In this document: positions 1 through 8,124 of the stretch, one piece after another
How positions within the stretch are numbered: the first letter of the stretch is position 1
Layout: every line of letters begins with the position of its first letter
Source: Azorhizobium sp943371865
Lineage (GTDB): Bacteria; Pseudomonadota; Alphaproteobacteria; Rhizobiales; Xanthobacteraceae
Assembly: GCF_943371865.1 (NCBI RefSeq)
Contig: NZ_CALRWL010000021.1
Coordinates: 1 to 64,000 of the forward strand
Length of the DNA: 64,000 nt
Direction: 5' to 3'
Program-made: the position numbers and the translations under genes
The notes under the pieces: generated by a model
What the model saw: the letters and a program-made list of their open reading frames with translations, nothing else
Database searches by the model: none
Told to the model about the DNA's origin: nothing

Positions 1-725
1 TGGAGATGGCGGACGGCGACGGGCGCTATCTTCTGGGCCTGTGCGAGGAACTCTTCACCTTGCCGGCGGGCACCAGCCTGGATGTGGCCGGGCTCAGCGA
101 GGCGGTGCAGAAGCGGGCGCCGATCTACGACAAGGGGCAGGAGGAGCATTACAACCTGCTCAGCTGCTTCCACAAAAGCCTGCGCGGCTCGGATGTGAAT
201 GCGGCCATGTATTGGGCGGCGCGGATGATGAATGGCGGCGAAGATCCCGGCACCATCTTCCGTCGCCTGGCCTGCTGCGCCTCCGAGGACGTGGGCATGG
301 CCGATCCCCAGGCCATGCCGCAGGTGGTGGCGGCCTGGACCGCGTTTGAGCGGGTCGGCTGGCCGGAGGGTCGGCTGTTCATGGCCCAGGCCATCGCTTA
401 TGTGGCCACGGCGCCGAAATCCAATGCGGCCTATGCCGCGTTCAATGCGGCGCTCGCCTTGGCCCAGCGCACCGGCTCATTGGCCCCGCCCAAGTCGATC
501 CTCAATGCCCCCACCAAGCTCATGAAGGAATTGGGCTATCACGAGGGCTATCGCTACGACCACGATTTCCCCGATGCCTATGCGGGCCAGGAATTCTTCC
601 CCGAGGAACTGACCGGCGCCAACCGCCCGGACCTCTACCTGCCCAATGAGCGCGGCTTCGAGCGTGACGTGAAGAAGCGCCTCGACTATTGGGCGCGCCT
701 CAAGGCAGAGCGCAACGGCGGGTGA
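1..725 (+). CDS. rarA: Replication-associated recombination protein A, C-terminal part (5' truncated by window)
   Basis: The reading frame is open from the first bases, so the start and the AAA+ ATPase domain lie outside the window; about 240 C-terminal residues are visible. They match the MgsA/RarA C-terminal region: the segment starting YDKGQEEHYNLLSCFHKSLR, then SDVNAAMYWAARM, CCASEDVGMADP and LNAPTKLMKELGY. RarA is a clamp-loader-like ATPase that acts on stalled replication forks with SSB. The short leading part GDGRYLLGLCEEL belongs to the AAA+ lid. The gene is followed by crcB and rluC, an order I know from other Rhizobiales. Confidence 0.93.
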   Translation, partial: EMADGDGRYLLGLCEELFTLPAGTSLDVAGLSEAVQKRAPIYDKGQEEHYNLLSCFHKSLRGSDVNAAMYWAARMMNGGEDPGTIFRRLACCASEDVGMADPQAMPQVVAAWTAFERVGWPEGRLFMAQAIAYVATAPKSNAAYAAFNAALALAQRTGSLAPPKSILNAPTKLMKELGYHEGYRYDHDFPDAYAGQEFFPEELTGANRPDLYLPNERGFERDVKKRLDYWARLKAERNGG

Positions 726-771
726 CCCCCAGCGGCCCTCGCGCCTCTCGCGGCGGTGCCGCCGGTGGGCA

Positions 772-1029
772 TCAGTGTTCGAGATCTTTCTCGATCATCT
801 TGTAGCTGCGGTCGAACTTGAAGTCATAGGTGCGGCCGTCATTGCACTTGGCGTCGTCCACCTCGTAATAGCCGTCGTCATCGAACTGCAGCCGGCCGCC
901 GGTGCAGCCTTGGGCGGTCAGGGCCGCCACCAGCTTGGCCTGCTCATCATCGGTGACCGGGCGATCAGGGCCCGCCAGCGCGGCGGTCGAACACAGCACA
1001 AACGCAGAAATCGCAAGCAGCTGACGCAT
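772..1029 (-). CDS. Small secreted PepSY-like protein
   Basis: An 85-residue protein with an N-terminal signal peptide (MRQLLAISAFVLCSTAALA, predicted cut after residue 19) and a mature part of about 66 residues. The mature part reads like a PepSY-type domain: VTDDEQAKLVAAL, a central acidic stretch DDDGYYEVDDAKC, and YDFKFDRSYKMIEKDLEH. Two cysteines in the mature part could form a disulfide. I chose the ATG at 1029 rather than one eight codons upstream because an AGGGG motif sits 7 bases before it and the signal peptide then starts cleanly. It is transcribed against its neighbours. Function is not known beyond a periplasmic location. Confidence 0.75.
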   Translation of the reverse strand: MRQLLAISAFVLCSTAALAGPDRPVTDDEQAKLVAALTAQGCTGGRLQFDDDGYYEVDDAKCNDGRTYDFKFDRSYKMIEKDLEH

Positions 1030-1211
1030 GGCAGAGCCCCTTCGCATTGGCACCGAGCCGCCATGGGGCGGTGTGACGGCGGCGATCTGAAGCTACGCAG
1101 CCCCGGCCTGCCTGTCATCTGCGGCGCGCAGGAGCGACGCAACGGTACGTCTTGCGGGGGGCACATGCGGTCCGTATCAAGGCGTTCGCAGTGCAGCAAA
1201 CGGGGGCCTTC

Positions 1212-1604
1212 ATGACGCCTGCCATTCTCGTCTTCCTCGGCGCCGGCTTCGGCGGGCTCATGCGCCATCTGGTCAATATCGGCAGCGTGCGGCTGCTGGG
1301 ACTGCTGGACTTTCCCTATGCCACCATGGCTATCAATGTGCTGGGCTGCTTCCTCATGGGGGTGCTCACCGCCTTGTTCGCCATGCATATGGGGGAGGGG
1401 GGGCCGTGGACGCCCCACATCCGCTTGCTGCTGACCACCGGCATGCTGGGCGGCTTCACCACCTTCTCGACCTTCTCGCTGGAATTCGCCATGCTGTATG
1501 AGCGCGGCGCGCTCTGGCATGCGGCGGCCTATGCCGGCGGTTCCCTGGTACTGTGCCTGATGGCGGTTTTTGCCGGATTGGCGCTGATCCGGGTGATGTC
1601 CTGA
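1212..1604 (+). CDS. crcB: Fluoride ion exporter CrcB/FluC
   Basis: 130 residues with four hydrophobic segments, the size of a single-subunit FluC channel. These channels work as antiparallel dimers in the inner membrane and export fluoride. Family motifs are visible: GAGFGGLMRHLV near the N terminus, NVLGCFLMG in the second segment and GFTTFSTFSLEF in the third, which carries the phenylalanines and TTFST polar track of the pore. An in-frame extension upstream to 1152 reads as non-family sequence, so the start MTPAILVFLG at 1212 is preferred. I saw no fluoride riboswitch upstream. The gene lies between rarA and rluC, as in relatives. Confidence 0.95.
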   Translation: MTPAILVFLGAGFGGLMRHLVNIGSVRLLGLLDFPYATMAINVLGCFLMGVLTALFAMHMGEGGPWTPHIRLLLTTGMLGGFTTFSTFSLEFAMLYERGALWHAAAYAGGSLVLCLMAVFAGLALIRVMS

Positions 1605-1729
1605 GGCGGACGGGCGCCGTCCGGGCCGAGCTGCGCGCCAATTGCCCGTCGGCTCTGCGCGCTTAAGTCTGGACGCACGGGCGGATCTGTGTCGGATAGG
1701 CGCTGAACGTTCAAAAGGTGTCCCGCAGC

Positions 1730-2863
1730 ATGGCGGTCGAGTTGAAAACAGTTACGGCGGACGAAGCAGGCTTGCGCCTGGACCGCTGGTTCAAGGCCCA
1801 TTTCCCCGAGCTGTCGTTCGGCCACCTGCAGAAGCTGGTGCGCACCGGACAGGTGCGCGTGGATGGCGCCCGGATCAAGACCTCCACCCGGCTGGAGCCG
1901 GGGCAGGCGGTGCGCGTGCCCCCGCTCGGCGGCGAGGCCGGCGCGCTCCAGGAGGCGGCGCAAGAAGCCGCTCACGGGGCGGCCCGCGCCGCGCAGGGCG
2001 CTGACGCCGGCACGGAGGGCGATCCCTCCGGCGAGGAGGGGCCGTACCGCAAGCCCCGCACCGTGCGCACCAATCCCGACGGCACCCCCATGGCGCCGAA
2101 GCCCAGCGCCCGCCGCGAGCAGACCGACAAGGAATTCCTGCGCTCCATCACCTTGTATGAAGACAAGGACGTGATGGTGCTGAACAAGCCCATGGGGCTG
2201 GCGGTGCAAGGCGGATCCGGCACCTATCGCCATGTGGACGGCATGCTCGATTCGCTCACCGTGCGCGACGGCCAGAAGCCGCGCCTGGTGCATCGCATCG
2301 ACAAGGACACCGCCGGCTGCCTGCTGATCGCCAAGACCCGCCTGGCGGCCTCGATCCTGGCCAAGAGCTTCCGCTCCCGCGAGGCGCGCAAGATCTATTG
2401 GGCGCTGGTGCCCGGCGTGCCCAAGCCGCGCCAGGGCCGCATCTCCACCTATCTCGCCCGCGAGGAGAGCGAGGAGCGCATGCGCGTCGCCCGCCACGGC
2501 GAGGAGGATGCCAGCCACGCCATCACTTATTATGCGGTGGTGGATCAGGCGGCCCAGAAGATGAGCTGGCTGTCGCTGAAGCCGGTGACCGGGCGCACCC
2601 ATCAGTTGCGCGCGCATCTGGCCCATATCGGCCACCCCATCGTCGGCGATCCGAAATATTTCGACATCGAGAATTGGGAGTTCCCCGGCGGCTTGCAGAA
2701 CAAATTGCATCTGCTGGCGCGCCGGCTGGTGATTCCCCATCCCAAGGGCAGCGGCTTCATCGATGTGTCGGCGCCCCTGCCGCCGCACATGGCGCAGTCC
2801 TGGGCGGTGCTGGGCCTGGATGCCAGCCAATACGACCCGATCCTGGAAGCGCCCGAGAGCTGA
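1730..2863 (+). CDS. rluC: RluA-family 23S rRNA pseudouridine synthase (RluC/RluD type)
   Basis: 377 residues. An N-terminal S4 RNA-binding domain (about residues 5-60, LRLDRWFKAHFP and KLVRTGQVRVDG) is followed by an acidic, alanine-rich linker of about 70 residues and the pseudouridine synthase domain (VMVLNKPMGLAVQGG, then the catalytic motif HRIDKDTAGCLL with its aspartate, then GRTHQLRAHLAHIGHPIVGD). It isomerises specific uridines of 23S rRNA. An ATG at 1730 with GGTG 9 bases upstream is favoured; a GTG four codons earlier (1718) is possible. The long linker between S4 and catalytic domains is unusual compared with E. coli RluC. The exact target uridines cannot be told from sequence. 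Confidence 0.93.
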   Translation: MAVELKTVTADEAGLRLDRWFKAHFPELSFGHLQKLVRTGQVRVDGARIKTSTRLEPGQAVRVPPLGGEAGALQEAAQEAAHGAARAAQGADAGTEGDPSGEEGPYRKPRTVRTNPDGTPMAPKPSARREQTDKEFLRSITLYEDKDVMVLNKPMGLAVQGGSGTYRHVDGMLDSLTVRDGQKPRLVHRIDKDTAGCLLIAKTRLAASILAKSFRSREARKIYWALVPGVPKPRQGRISTYLAREESEERMRVARHGEEDASHAITYYAVVDQAAQKMSWLSLKPVTGRTHQLRAHLAHIGHPIVGDPKYFDIENWEFPGGLQNKLHLLARRLVIPHPKGSGFIDVSAPLPPHMAQSWAVLGLDASQYDPILEAPES

Positions 2864-2869
2864 CAAGGC

Positions 2870-2897
2870 TTTGCGCCTGTCCTGCGGCAGGCGCAAA
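2870..2897 (+). terminator. Stem-loop after rluC
   Basis: A perfect 10-bp inverted repeat (TTTGCGCCTG / CAGGCGCAAA) with an 8-base loop begins 7 bases after the rluC stop codon. There is no T-run after it, so it may act as a Rho-dependent or 3'-end-protecting hairpin rather than a classical intrinsic terminator. Confidence 0.55.
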
Positions 2898-2970
2898 CCG
2901 GGGCGAAAGTCTTGCTGCAGTGCAGCGAACCCACTGTACCTCACTCTGAATGTTAGACCTTCGGCCAGAC

Positions 2971-2998
2971 TTGCGGAATGGCAGCGTTTGCCTATGGT
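2971..2998 (+). promoter_or_regulatory. Candidate sigma-70-type promoter for the TRAP genes
   Basis: TTGCGG (2971-2976), a 16-base spacer and TATGGT (2993-2998) lie about 70 bases before the small TRAP subunit. A 13-base palindrome GCTGCAGTGCAGC at 2914-2926, about 45 bases further upstream, could be a regulator site. Assignment is by pattern only. Confidence 0.4.
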
Positions 2999-3067
2999 GC
3001 CGGCTCAATGGACAACTGGGGCAACACTGTTGTTCCGGCCAGAATCCTGATCTCCGGGGGAAACCAG

Positions 3068-3685
3068 ATGACCTTTCTGCTCGCGCTCAGCCGGGCGATC
3101 GATGCCATCAACGTCCGCATCGGCCGTTCCGTCGCGTGGCTCATCCTGGTGGCGGTTCTGGTCTCCGCCATTAACGCGATCATCCGCAAGCTGTTCGATT
3201 CCAGCTCCAATTCCTGGCTGGAACTGCAGTGGGTGCTGTTCGCGGCGGTGTTCCTGCTGTGCTCGCCCTGGACGCTCATGGACAATGAGCACATCCGCAT
3301 CGACATTCTCAGCTCGCGCCTGCGCAAGCGCACCCGCGACGGCATCGACGTGTTCGGCCATATCTTCTTCCTGCTGCCGTTCACCATCGTGATGCTGATC
3401 ACCTCCTGGCCATTCTTCCTCAATTCCTATCGCATCAATGAGCAGTCGCTGAATGCGGGCGGCCTGCCGCAGTGGCCGGCGAAGATGCTGGTGCCGCTGG
3501 GCTTCCTGGTGCTGTTCTTCCAGGCCATTTCCGAACTGATCAAGCGGGTCGCCATCATGCGCGGCCAATTGGACGACCCCAACGACCGTGCCGGAGGACA
3601 TCTGGCCTCCGCCGAGGCGGAAGCCGCGCGGCTGCTGGCCGATGTGGAGGCGACCCGCCTCCTTGCCGACACGCAAAAGTCCTGA
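3068..3685 (+). CDS. TRAP transporter small permease subunit (DctQ family)
   Basis: 205 residues, four predicted membrane helices. DctQ hallmarks are visible: NSWLELQWVLFAAVFLLC followed by NEHIRIDIL, and late in the protein PQWPAKMLVPLGFLVLFFQAISELIK. This subunit pairs with the large DctM subunit in sodium-driven uptake of organic acids across the inner membrane. An ATG at 3068 with GGGGGAAA before it is preferred over a longer in-frame start at 2978. The C-terminal 45 residues are a soluble Ala/Glu/Arg-rich tail. It is 13 bases upstream of the large subunit, so the two are surely co-transcribed. No periplasmic binding protein gene lies next to it. Confidence 0.93.
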   Translation: MTFLLALSRAIDAINVRIGRSVAWLILVAVLVSAINAIIRKLFDSSSNSWLELQWVLFAAVFLLCSPWTLMDNEHIRIDILSSRLRKRTRDGIDVFGHIFFLLPFTIVMLITSWPFFLNSYRINEQSLNAGGLPQWPAKMLVPLGFLVLFFQAISELIKRVAIMRGQLDDPNDRAGGHLASAEAEAARLLADVEATRLLADTQKS

Positions 3686-3698
3686 GGGGAACCGCATC

Positions 3699-5636
3699 AT
3701 GACCGCGAACCGCGTCTTCAAGGCGGGCCTTCTGTGCGCCTTTGCGCTGGCCCTCACCTTCGGCTTCTCCGACATGGCCTTCGCCGCCGATGGCGGGGTA
3801 CGGGCCTTCATCACCCACAACATGGCGCCGATCATGTTCGTGAGCCTGGTGGGGTTCCTGCTCCTGGGCTATCCGGTGGCCTTCGCGCTCGCCGCCAACG
3901 GCCTGGTGTTCGGCCTCATCGGCATCGAATTGGGCCTGTTCCGGCCGGACTTTCTCCAGGCTCTGCCGGAGCGCGTCTATGGCACCATGAACAATGAAGT
4001 GCTCCTGGCGGTGCCCTTCTTCACCTTCATGGGGCTGGTGCTGGAACGCTCCGGCATGGCGGAAGACCTGCTGGACACCATCGGCCAGGTATTCGGCTCC
4101 ATCCGCGGCGGTCTTGCCTATGCGGTGGTGTTCGTGGGCGCCTTGCTGGCGGCCACCACCGGCGTGGTGGCAGCGTCCGTGATCTCCATGGGCCTGATCT
4201 CGCTGCCGATCATGCTGCGCTACGGCTATGACCGCCGGGTGGCCTCGGGCGTGATCGCGGCCTCCGGCACCCTGGCGCAGATCATCCCGCCGTCGCTGGT
4301 GCTGATCGTCATGGCCGACCAGCTCAACCGCTCCGTGGGCGACATGTATGAGGGCGCCTTCGTGCCCGGCCTTCTGCTGGCCGCGCTGTATGCGGGCTAT
4401 ATCTTCCTCGTCTCCACCATCTTCCCCAAAGCCACCCCCGGCCTGCCGCTGGAGGCGCAGGTGCTGCGCGATCCGCAGCAGAAGATGGGCCCCTCGCGGG
4501 TCTTGGGCGCCATCGCCGCCGCCGGCTTTGCGGTGCTGATCGCCACCGGCTCGCTGCCGGGCCTCACCGCCGGCCTCATTCCCGGCGTCGCCAATCAGGC
4601 GGTCTGGGGCGTGGTGGCATTCGTGCTGCTCTATTTCATCATGTCGGGCACCGCCCGGCTATTGACCCCCTCGCTGTTCCTGGCGCTGTCGGCGTCCATC
4701 GCCATCGCCATCGTCACCATGGAGCGCAGCGGCCTGCGCATCGGCTCCGATTATGTGGTGCTGGCCATGTCGGTCACCGTGGCGGTGGCCTTCGCTGTGG
4801 CGGTGGTCAACCGGGTGCTGCGCCTCAAGCTGCTGTCCAAGCTCGCCGAGCAGGTGATCTTCGTCATGGTGCCGCCGCTGGCGCTGATCTTCCTGGTGCT
4901 GGGCACCATCTTCATCGGCGTCGCCACCCCCACCGAAGGCGGCGCCATGGGCTCGCTGGGCGCCATCCTCCTGGCCACCGCCCGCGGCCGGCTGAAGTTC
5001 GACCTGCTGAAGCAGGCCACTTATTCCACCGCCAAGCTCTCCGCCTTCGTGCTGTTCGTACTGCTGGGCTCGCGGGTGTTCTCGCTGACCTTCTATGGCG
5101 TGGATGGCCATCGCTGGGTGGAGGAACTGCTGGTGGGCCTGCCCGGCGGGCAGACCGGCTTCCTCATCGTCGTGAACATCATGGTGTTCCTGCTGGCCTT
5201 CTTCCTCGATTATTTCGAGTTGGCCTTCATCATCATCCCCTTGCTGGGGCCGGTGGCGGACAAACTGGGCATCGATCTGATCTGGTTCGGCGTCATGCTG
5301 GCGGTGAACATGCAGACCTCGTTCATGCATCCGCCGTTTGGCTTCGCCTTGTTCTTCCTGCGCTCGGTGGCGCCCAAGGTGCCCTATCTGGATCGTCTCA
5401 CCGGCAAGCGCATGGAGCCGGTGACCACGGGCCAGATCTATTGGGGCGCGGTGCCGTTCGTGTGCATCCAGTGCCTGATGGTGGCCCTCATCATCCTGTT
5501 CCCCGGCATGGTCACCCACTACAAGAGCAGCGCCGTGCAACTGGAGCAGGGGGCGGTGCAGAAGCAGTTCGACAATCTCTCGCCGGACCTCAACGCCCCG
5601 CCGCCGCCGACGCTGGACTTCGGCGCCCCGAAATAG
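3699..5636 (+). CDS. TRAP transporter large permease subunit (DctM family, long form)
   Basis: 645 residues, considerably longer than a usual DctM (about 430). The N terminus looks like a signal sequence (LALTFGFSDMAFA), followed by the DctM core: VPFFTFMGLVLERSGMAEDL, GALLAATTGVVAASVISMG, SGTLAQIIPPSLVLIVMAD, and near the C terminus FFLDYFELAFIIIPLL and NMQTSFMHPPFGFALFFLR. An extra hydrophobic region of about 150-200 residues sits in the middle (roughly 270-440). This matches the long DctM group often annotated as mannitol/chloroaromatic or keto-acid TRAP transporters. The start ATG at 3699 has AGGGGA before it. The substrate cannot be told. It ends at a hairpin terminator. Confidence 0.93.
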   Translation: MTANRVFKAGLLCAFALALTFGFSDMAFAADGGVRAFITHNMAPIMFVSLVGFLLLGYPVAFALAANGLVFGLIGIELGLFRPDFLQALPERVYGTMNNEVLLAVPFFTFMGLVLERSGMAEDLLDTIGQVFGSIRGGLAYAVVFVGALLAATTGVVAASVISMGLISLPIMLRYGYDRRVASGVIAASGTLAQIIPPSLVLIVMADQLNRSVGDMYEGAFVPGLLLAALYAGYIFLVSTIFPKATPGLPLEAQVLRDPQQKMGPSRVLGAIAAAGFAVLIATGSLPGLTAGLIPGVANQAVWGVVAFVLLYFIMSGTARLLTPSLFLALSASIAIAIVTMERSGLRIGSDYVVLAMSVTVAVAFAVAVVNRVLRLKLLSKLAEQVIFVMVPPLALIFLVLGTIFIGVATPTEGGAMGSLGAILLATARGRLKFDLLKQATYSTAKLSAFVLFVLLGSRVFSLTFYGVDGHRWVEELLVGLPGGQTGFLIVVNIMVFLLAFFLDYFELAFIIIPLLGPVADKLGIDLIWFGVMLAVNMQTSFMHPPFGFALFFLRSVAPKVPYLDRLTGKRMEPVTTGQIYWGAVPFVCIQCLMVALIILFPGMVTHYKSSAVQLEQGAVQKQFDNLSPDLNAPPPPTLDFGAPK

Positions 5637-5660
5637 CCCGATCGTCACGCCACCTTGATC

Positions 5661-5690
5661 ACAGCCCGGCCCCCGCGCCGGGCTGTTCTG
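5661..5690 (+). terminator. Hairpin terminator after the TRAP genes
   Basis: A perfect 10-bp stem (ACAGCCCGGC / GCCGGGCTGT) with a 6-base loop, followed by TCTG, 25 bases after the stop of the large TRAP subunit. The T-run is short, so strength is uncertain. Confidence 0.6.
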
Positions 5691-5814
5691 CGTCCGGGGG
5701 CGTAGGCTCGCGCGTCCGGGTCTGCTAAACGGGGCGGCCATCCTGCTCGGTGTCCGCTGCGGCACGCGGGCGGATCGTGTTGATAATCCGCAGGTTTGCG
5801 AGACGGAGGTGCCC

Positions 5815-6504
5815 ATGTCCCCACAGCCCGACACCTGTCCAGGCTGCGGCGCGACGGTGCATCCCGAGGCCTTGTATTGCGCCGCCTGCGGCACCGCTTT
5901 GCATGCCTCGCCCCGACGGTTGATGCCGCTGCTGGTGGGGGCATTGGGTGTGGTCGCCGCCCTGGTGGCCGGCGCGGGGGTCTGGGTTCTGCTGGAGCCC
6001 AAGCCGAGCGCGCCCACGGTGACCGCCGCCGCTCCCACGCCTATCCCCACGCCGCCGGCCCCACCCGCCGCCCCGGAGCCTGCGCCGCCGCCGGCCGCCA
6101 GCCTGGTGCCGCCGGTGGCGCCGCAGATGCCGACCCTGCCGGCACCGTCGGCCCAGCCCCCGGCACCCACTGCGGGCGGCGCTGAGACCTTGGCGCTGCC
6201 CACCACCCGGCCGGGCACGCCGCCGACGCCCTCCGATCCCGCGTCGCGGCGGGCGTTCGCCAAGACCACCCAGGACAATTTCGTCCAGAACGGCCTGGAC
6301 ATGGTGGTCGCCACCACGGGTCCGGAGGCGACCGTCCTGACCATGAAGTTCAACTTTCCCGCCAAGTCGGCGGTGGAACTGATCATCTCCGGGCCGTTCC
6401 CGCGCCAGTGCAAGACGCGCGGGTTCGAGAAAGTGCTGTTCACCGATCCCACCAACGCCTCTTGGACCTATGATGTGGCCACCGAGAAGCTGACCCAGAA
6501 ATGA
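5815..6504 (+). CDS. Zinc-ribbon, single-pass membrane protein with proline-rich linker
   Basis: 229 residues in four parts: a C4 zinc ribbon (C8, C11, C22, C25), one transmembrane helix (about 37-58), a Pro/Ala-rich linker of about 80 residues, and a C-terminal globular part (from about residue 140) containing TVLTMKFNFPAKSAVELIIS. The C-terminal region resembles periplasmic beta-sandwich modules found behind zinc-ribbon anchors, but I do not recognise a named family. Topology would place the ribbon in the cytoplasm and the C terminus in the periplasm. The start ATG at 5815 follows GGAGG at 5 bases. Its stop overlaps the next gene's start (ATGA), so translation of the HAD hydrolase is probably coupled to it. 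Confidence 0.8.
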   Translation: MSPQPDTCPGCGATVHPEALYCAACGTALHASPRRLMPLLVGALGVVAALVAGAGVWVLLEPKPSAPTVTAAAPTPIPTPPAPPAAPEPAPPPAASLVPPVAPQMPTLPAPSAQPPAPTAGGAETLALPTTRPGTPPTPSDPASRRAFAKTTQDNFVQNGLDMVVATTGPEATVLTMKFNFPAKSAVELIISGPFPRQCKTRGFEKVLFTDPTNASWTYDVATEKLTQK

Positions 6505-7235
6505 GCCCCGCCGCCGTGTCTCTCCCCATCCCTTCCATCGCCGCTGTGTCCGAAGACCCCATCCTGGTGCTGTTCGATTGCGACGGCACCCTGGTGGACA
6601 GCCAGCACATGATCGTCGCCGCCATGACGGATGCCTATGCCAGCCACAATCTGGTGGCGCCCGATCGCGCCCGTATGCTCTCCATCGTCGGCCTGTCGCT
6701 GCATGAGGCCTTCACGGTGCTGGGGGCGGAGGATCCGGAGTTTCCGGTGGCGGTGATGGTGGAAGCCTATCGCGATGCCTTCGTGATCCTGCGCGACCGC
6801 GAGCCGCCGGAACCCATGTATCCGTTCGCCCGCGACGTGCTCAATGATCTGCGCGGGCGCGAGGACGTGCTGCTGGGCATGGTCACCGGCAAGGCGCAGC
6901 GCGGGGTTGCCCGCGTGCTGGCGGCCAATGCCATGGAAGGCTGGTTCTCCACCGTGCAGACCGCGGACGACGCCCCCTCCAAGCCGCATCCGGCCATGGT
7001 GTTGCAGGCCATGGCGGAAATGGGTGTGGAGCCGCACCGCACCGTGGTGATCGGCGATACCAGCTATGACATCGAGATGGCGAAAGCCGCCGGCGCCCAT
7101 GCCATCGGCGTCGCCTGGGGCTATCATCCGGTGGACAGCCTGCTGGCCGCCGGCGCCGACACCATCGTCACCGATTTCAACGCCGTGCCGGCGGCCATCG
7201 CCGCCTTGGTACCCCCGGTCCGCAGCGCGGCCTGA
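6501..7235 (+). CDS. HAD-superfamily hydrolase (phosphoglycolate phosphatase-like)
   Basis: 244 residues. HAD motif I is FDCDGTLVDS (nucleophile Asp and general acid Asp), motif II is MVTGKA, motif III is the lysine in PSKPHPAM, and motif IV is VIGDTSYDIEMAKAAG. The helical cap between motif I and II makes it a subclass I, Gph/beta-phosphoglucomutase-like phosphatase of the cytoplasm. The substrate cannot be assigned from sequence. It starts within the stop of the zinc-ribbon gene and is followed 38 bases later by the ATP12 chaperone, an arrangement conserved downstream of rluC in Rhizobiales. Confidence 0.93.
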   Translation: MSPAAVSLPIPSIAAVSEDPILVLFDCDGTLVDSQHMIVAAMTDAYASHNLVAPDRARMLSIVGLSLHEAFTVLGAEDPEFPVAVMVEAYRDAFVILRDREPPEPMYPFARDVLNDLRGREDVLLGMVTGKAQRGVARVLAANAMEGWFSTVQTADDAPSKPHPAMVLQAMAEMGVEPHRTVVIGDTSYDIEMAKAAGAHAIGVAWGYHPVDSLLAAGADTIVTDFNAVPAAIAALVPPVRSAA

Positions 7236-7273
7236 GGCGGGGGCCGGCCGGCGAATGCTCCTATGAGGACATC

Positions 7274-8050
7274 ATGCGCGACATCCTGACCGACCTGGAC
7301 GGCACCCCGGCGGACCCCACCGAGAGCATCCGGGCGGCCGGGCGCCGCACCTTGCCCAAGCGCTTCTACACCGCGGTGTCCACCCGCCAGGGCGAGGACG
7401 GTTTCGAGATCCTGCTGGACGGGCGCCCGGTGCGCACCCCCGCCAAGGCCAAATTGGCGGTGCCGCATTTGGCGCTGGCGGAGGCCTTGGCCCAGGAATG
7501 GGCGGCGCAGGGTTCCGAGATCGATCCCTCCACCATGCCGCTCACCCGCCTGGTGAATGTGGCCCTCGATGGCGTCGCCCGCGAACGGGCGGCGGTGGCG
7601 GAGGAGATCGTGCGCTACATGGGCACCGACCTGTTGCTCTATCGCGCCGAGGGGCCGGACAGCCTGGTGGCGCGGCAGGCGGCACACTGGGATCCGGTGC
7701 TGGACTGGCTGCACCAGAGCCATGGCGCCCGCTTCTTCCTGGCGCAAGGCATTCGCCATGTGGCCCAGCCGCAGGACATGTTGGATCGCGCCGCCGCTCT
7801 GGTGACCGTGGACGACGTCCTGGCCTTGACCGCCCTCAGTTCCATCACCGCCTTGACCGGCTCGGCCTTCCTGGCGGTGGCGGTGGCGCAAGGCGCCATC
7901 GATGCGGAGACCGCCTGGGCCGCCGCCCATGTGGATGAGGACTGGAATATCGAGCGCTGGGGCGAAGATACGGCCGCCGCCCATCGCCGGCTCACCCGCA
8001 ACGCGGACATGCTGGCGGCGGTGCGGCTGCTGGAGTTGTCGCGCGGCTGA
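7274..8050 (+). CDS. ATP12-family F1-ATPase assembly chaperone
   Basis: 258 residues. The ATP12 family signature is clear: KRFYTAVSTRQGEDGFEILL and DGRPVRTPAKAKLAVPH near the N terminus, then ALAEALAQEWAAQG, MPLTRLVNVALDGVA, and DTAAAHRRL near the C terminus. In mitochondria and alphaproteobacteria ATP12 proteins bind the F1 alpha subunit during ATP synthase assembly. Bacterial members are largely confined to alphaproteobacteria, which supports the taxonomic placement. The start ATG at 7274 follows a GAGGA motif. Confidence 0.95.
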   Translation: MRDILTDLDGTPADPTESIRAAGRRTLPKRFYTAVSTRQGEDGFEILLDGRPVRTPAKAKLAVPHLALAEALAQEWAAQGSEIDPSTMPLTRLVNVALDGVARERAAVAEEIVRYMGTDLLLYRAEGPDSLVARQAAHWDPVLDWLHQSHGARFFLAQGIRHVAQPQDMLDRAAALVTVDDVLALTALSSITALTGSAFLAVAVAQGAIDAETAWAAAHVDEDWNIERWGEDTAAAHRRLTRNADMLAAVRLLELSRG

Positions 8051-8124
8051 AGCCGCCGCCGGCCCCTTGCCGCCGGCGCGGCACGGGCCACACTGTCCTT
8101 CGTCTCTTGATCGGAGGTCGCGCC

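Noticed and set aside
1060..1211. Possible fluoride riboswitch ahead of crcB (GGCGATC-like start)
   Set aside because: The conserved GGcGATGG core, the pseudoknot partners and the closing segment could not be found; only the first bases match.
4659..6455. Minus-strand frame of about 600 codons opposite the TRAP large subunit and zinc-ribbon gene
   Set aside because: Composition is His/Gln/Gly-rich with no domain; both plus-strand genes have clear families or motifs.
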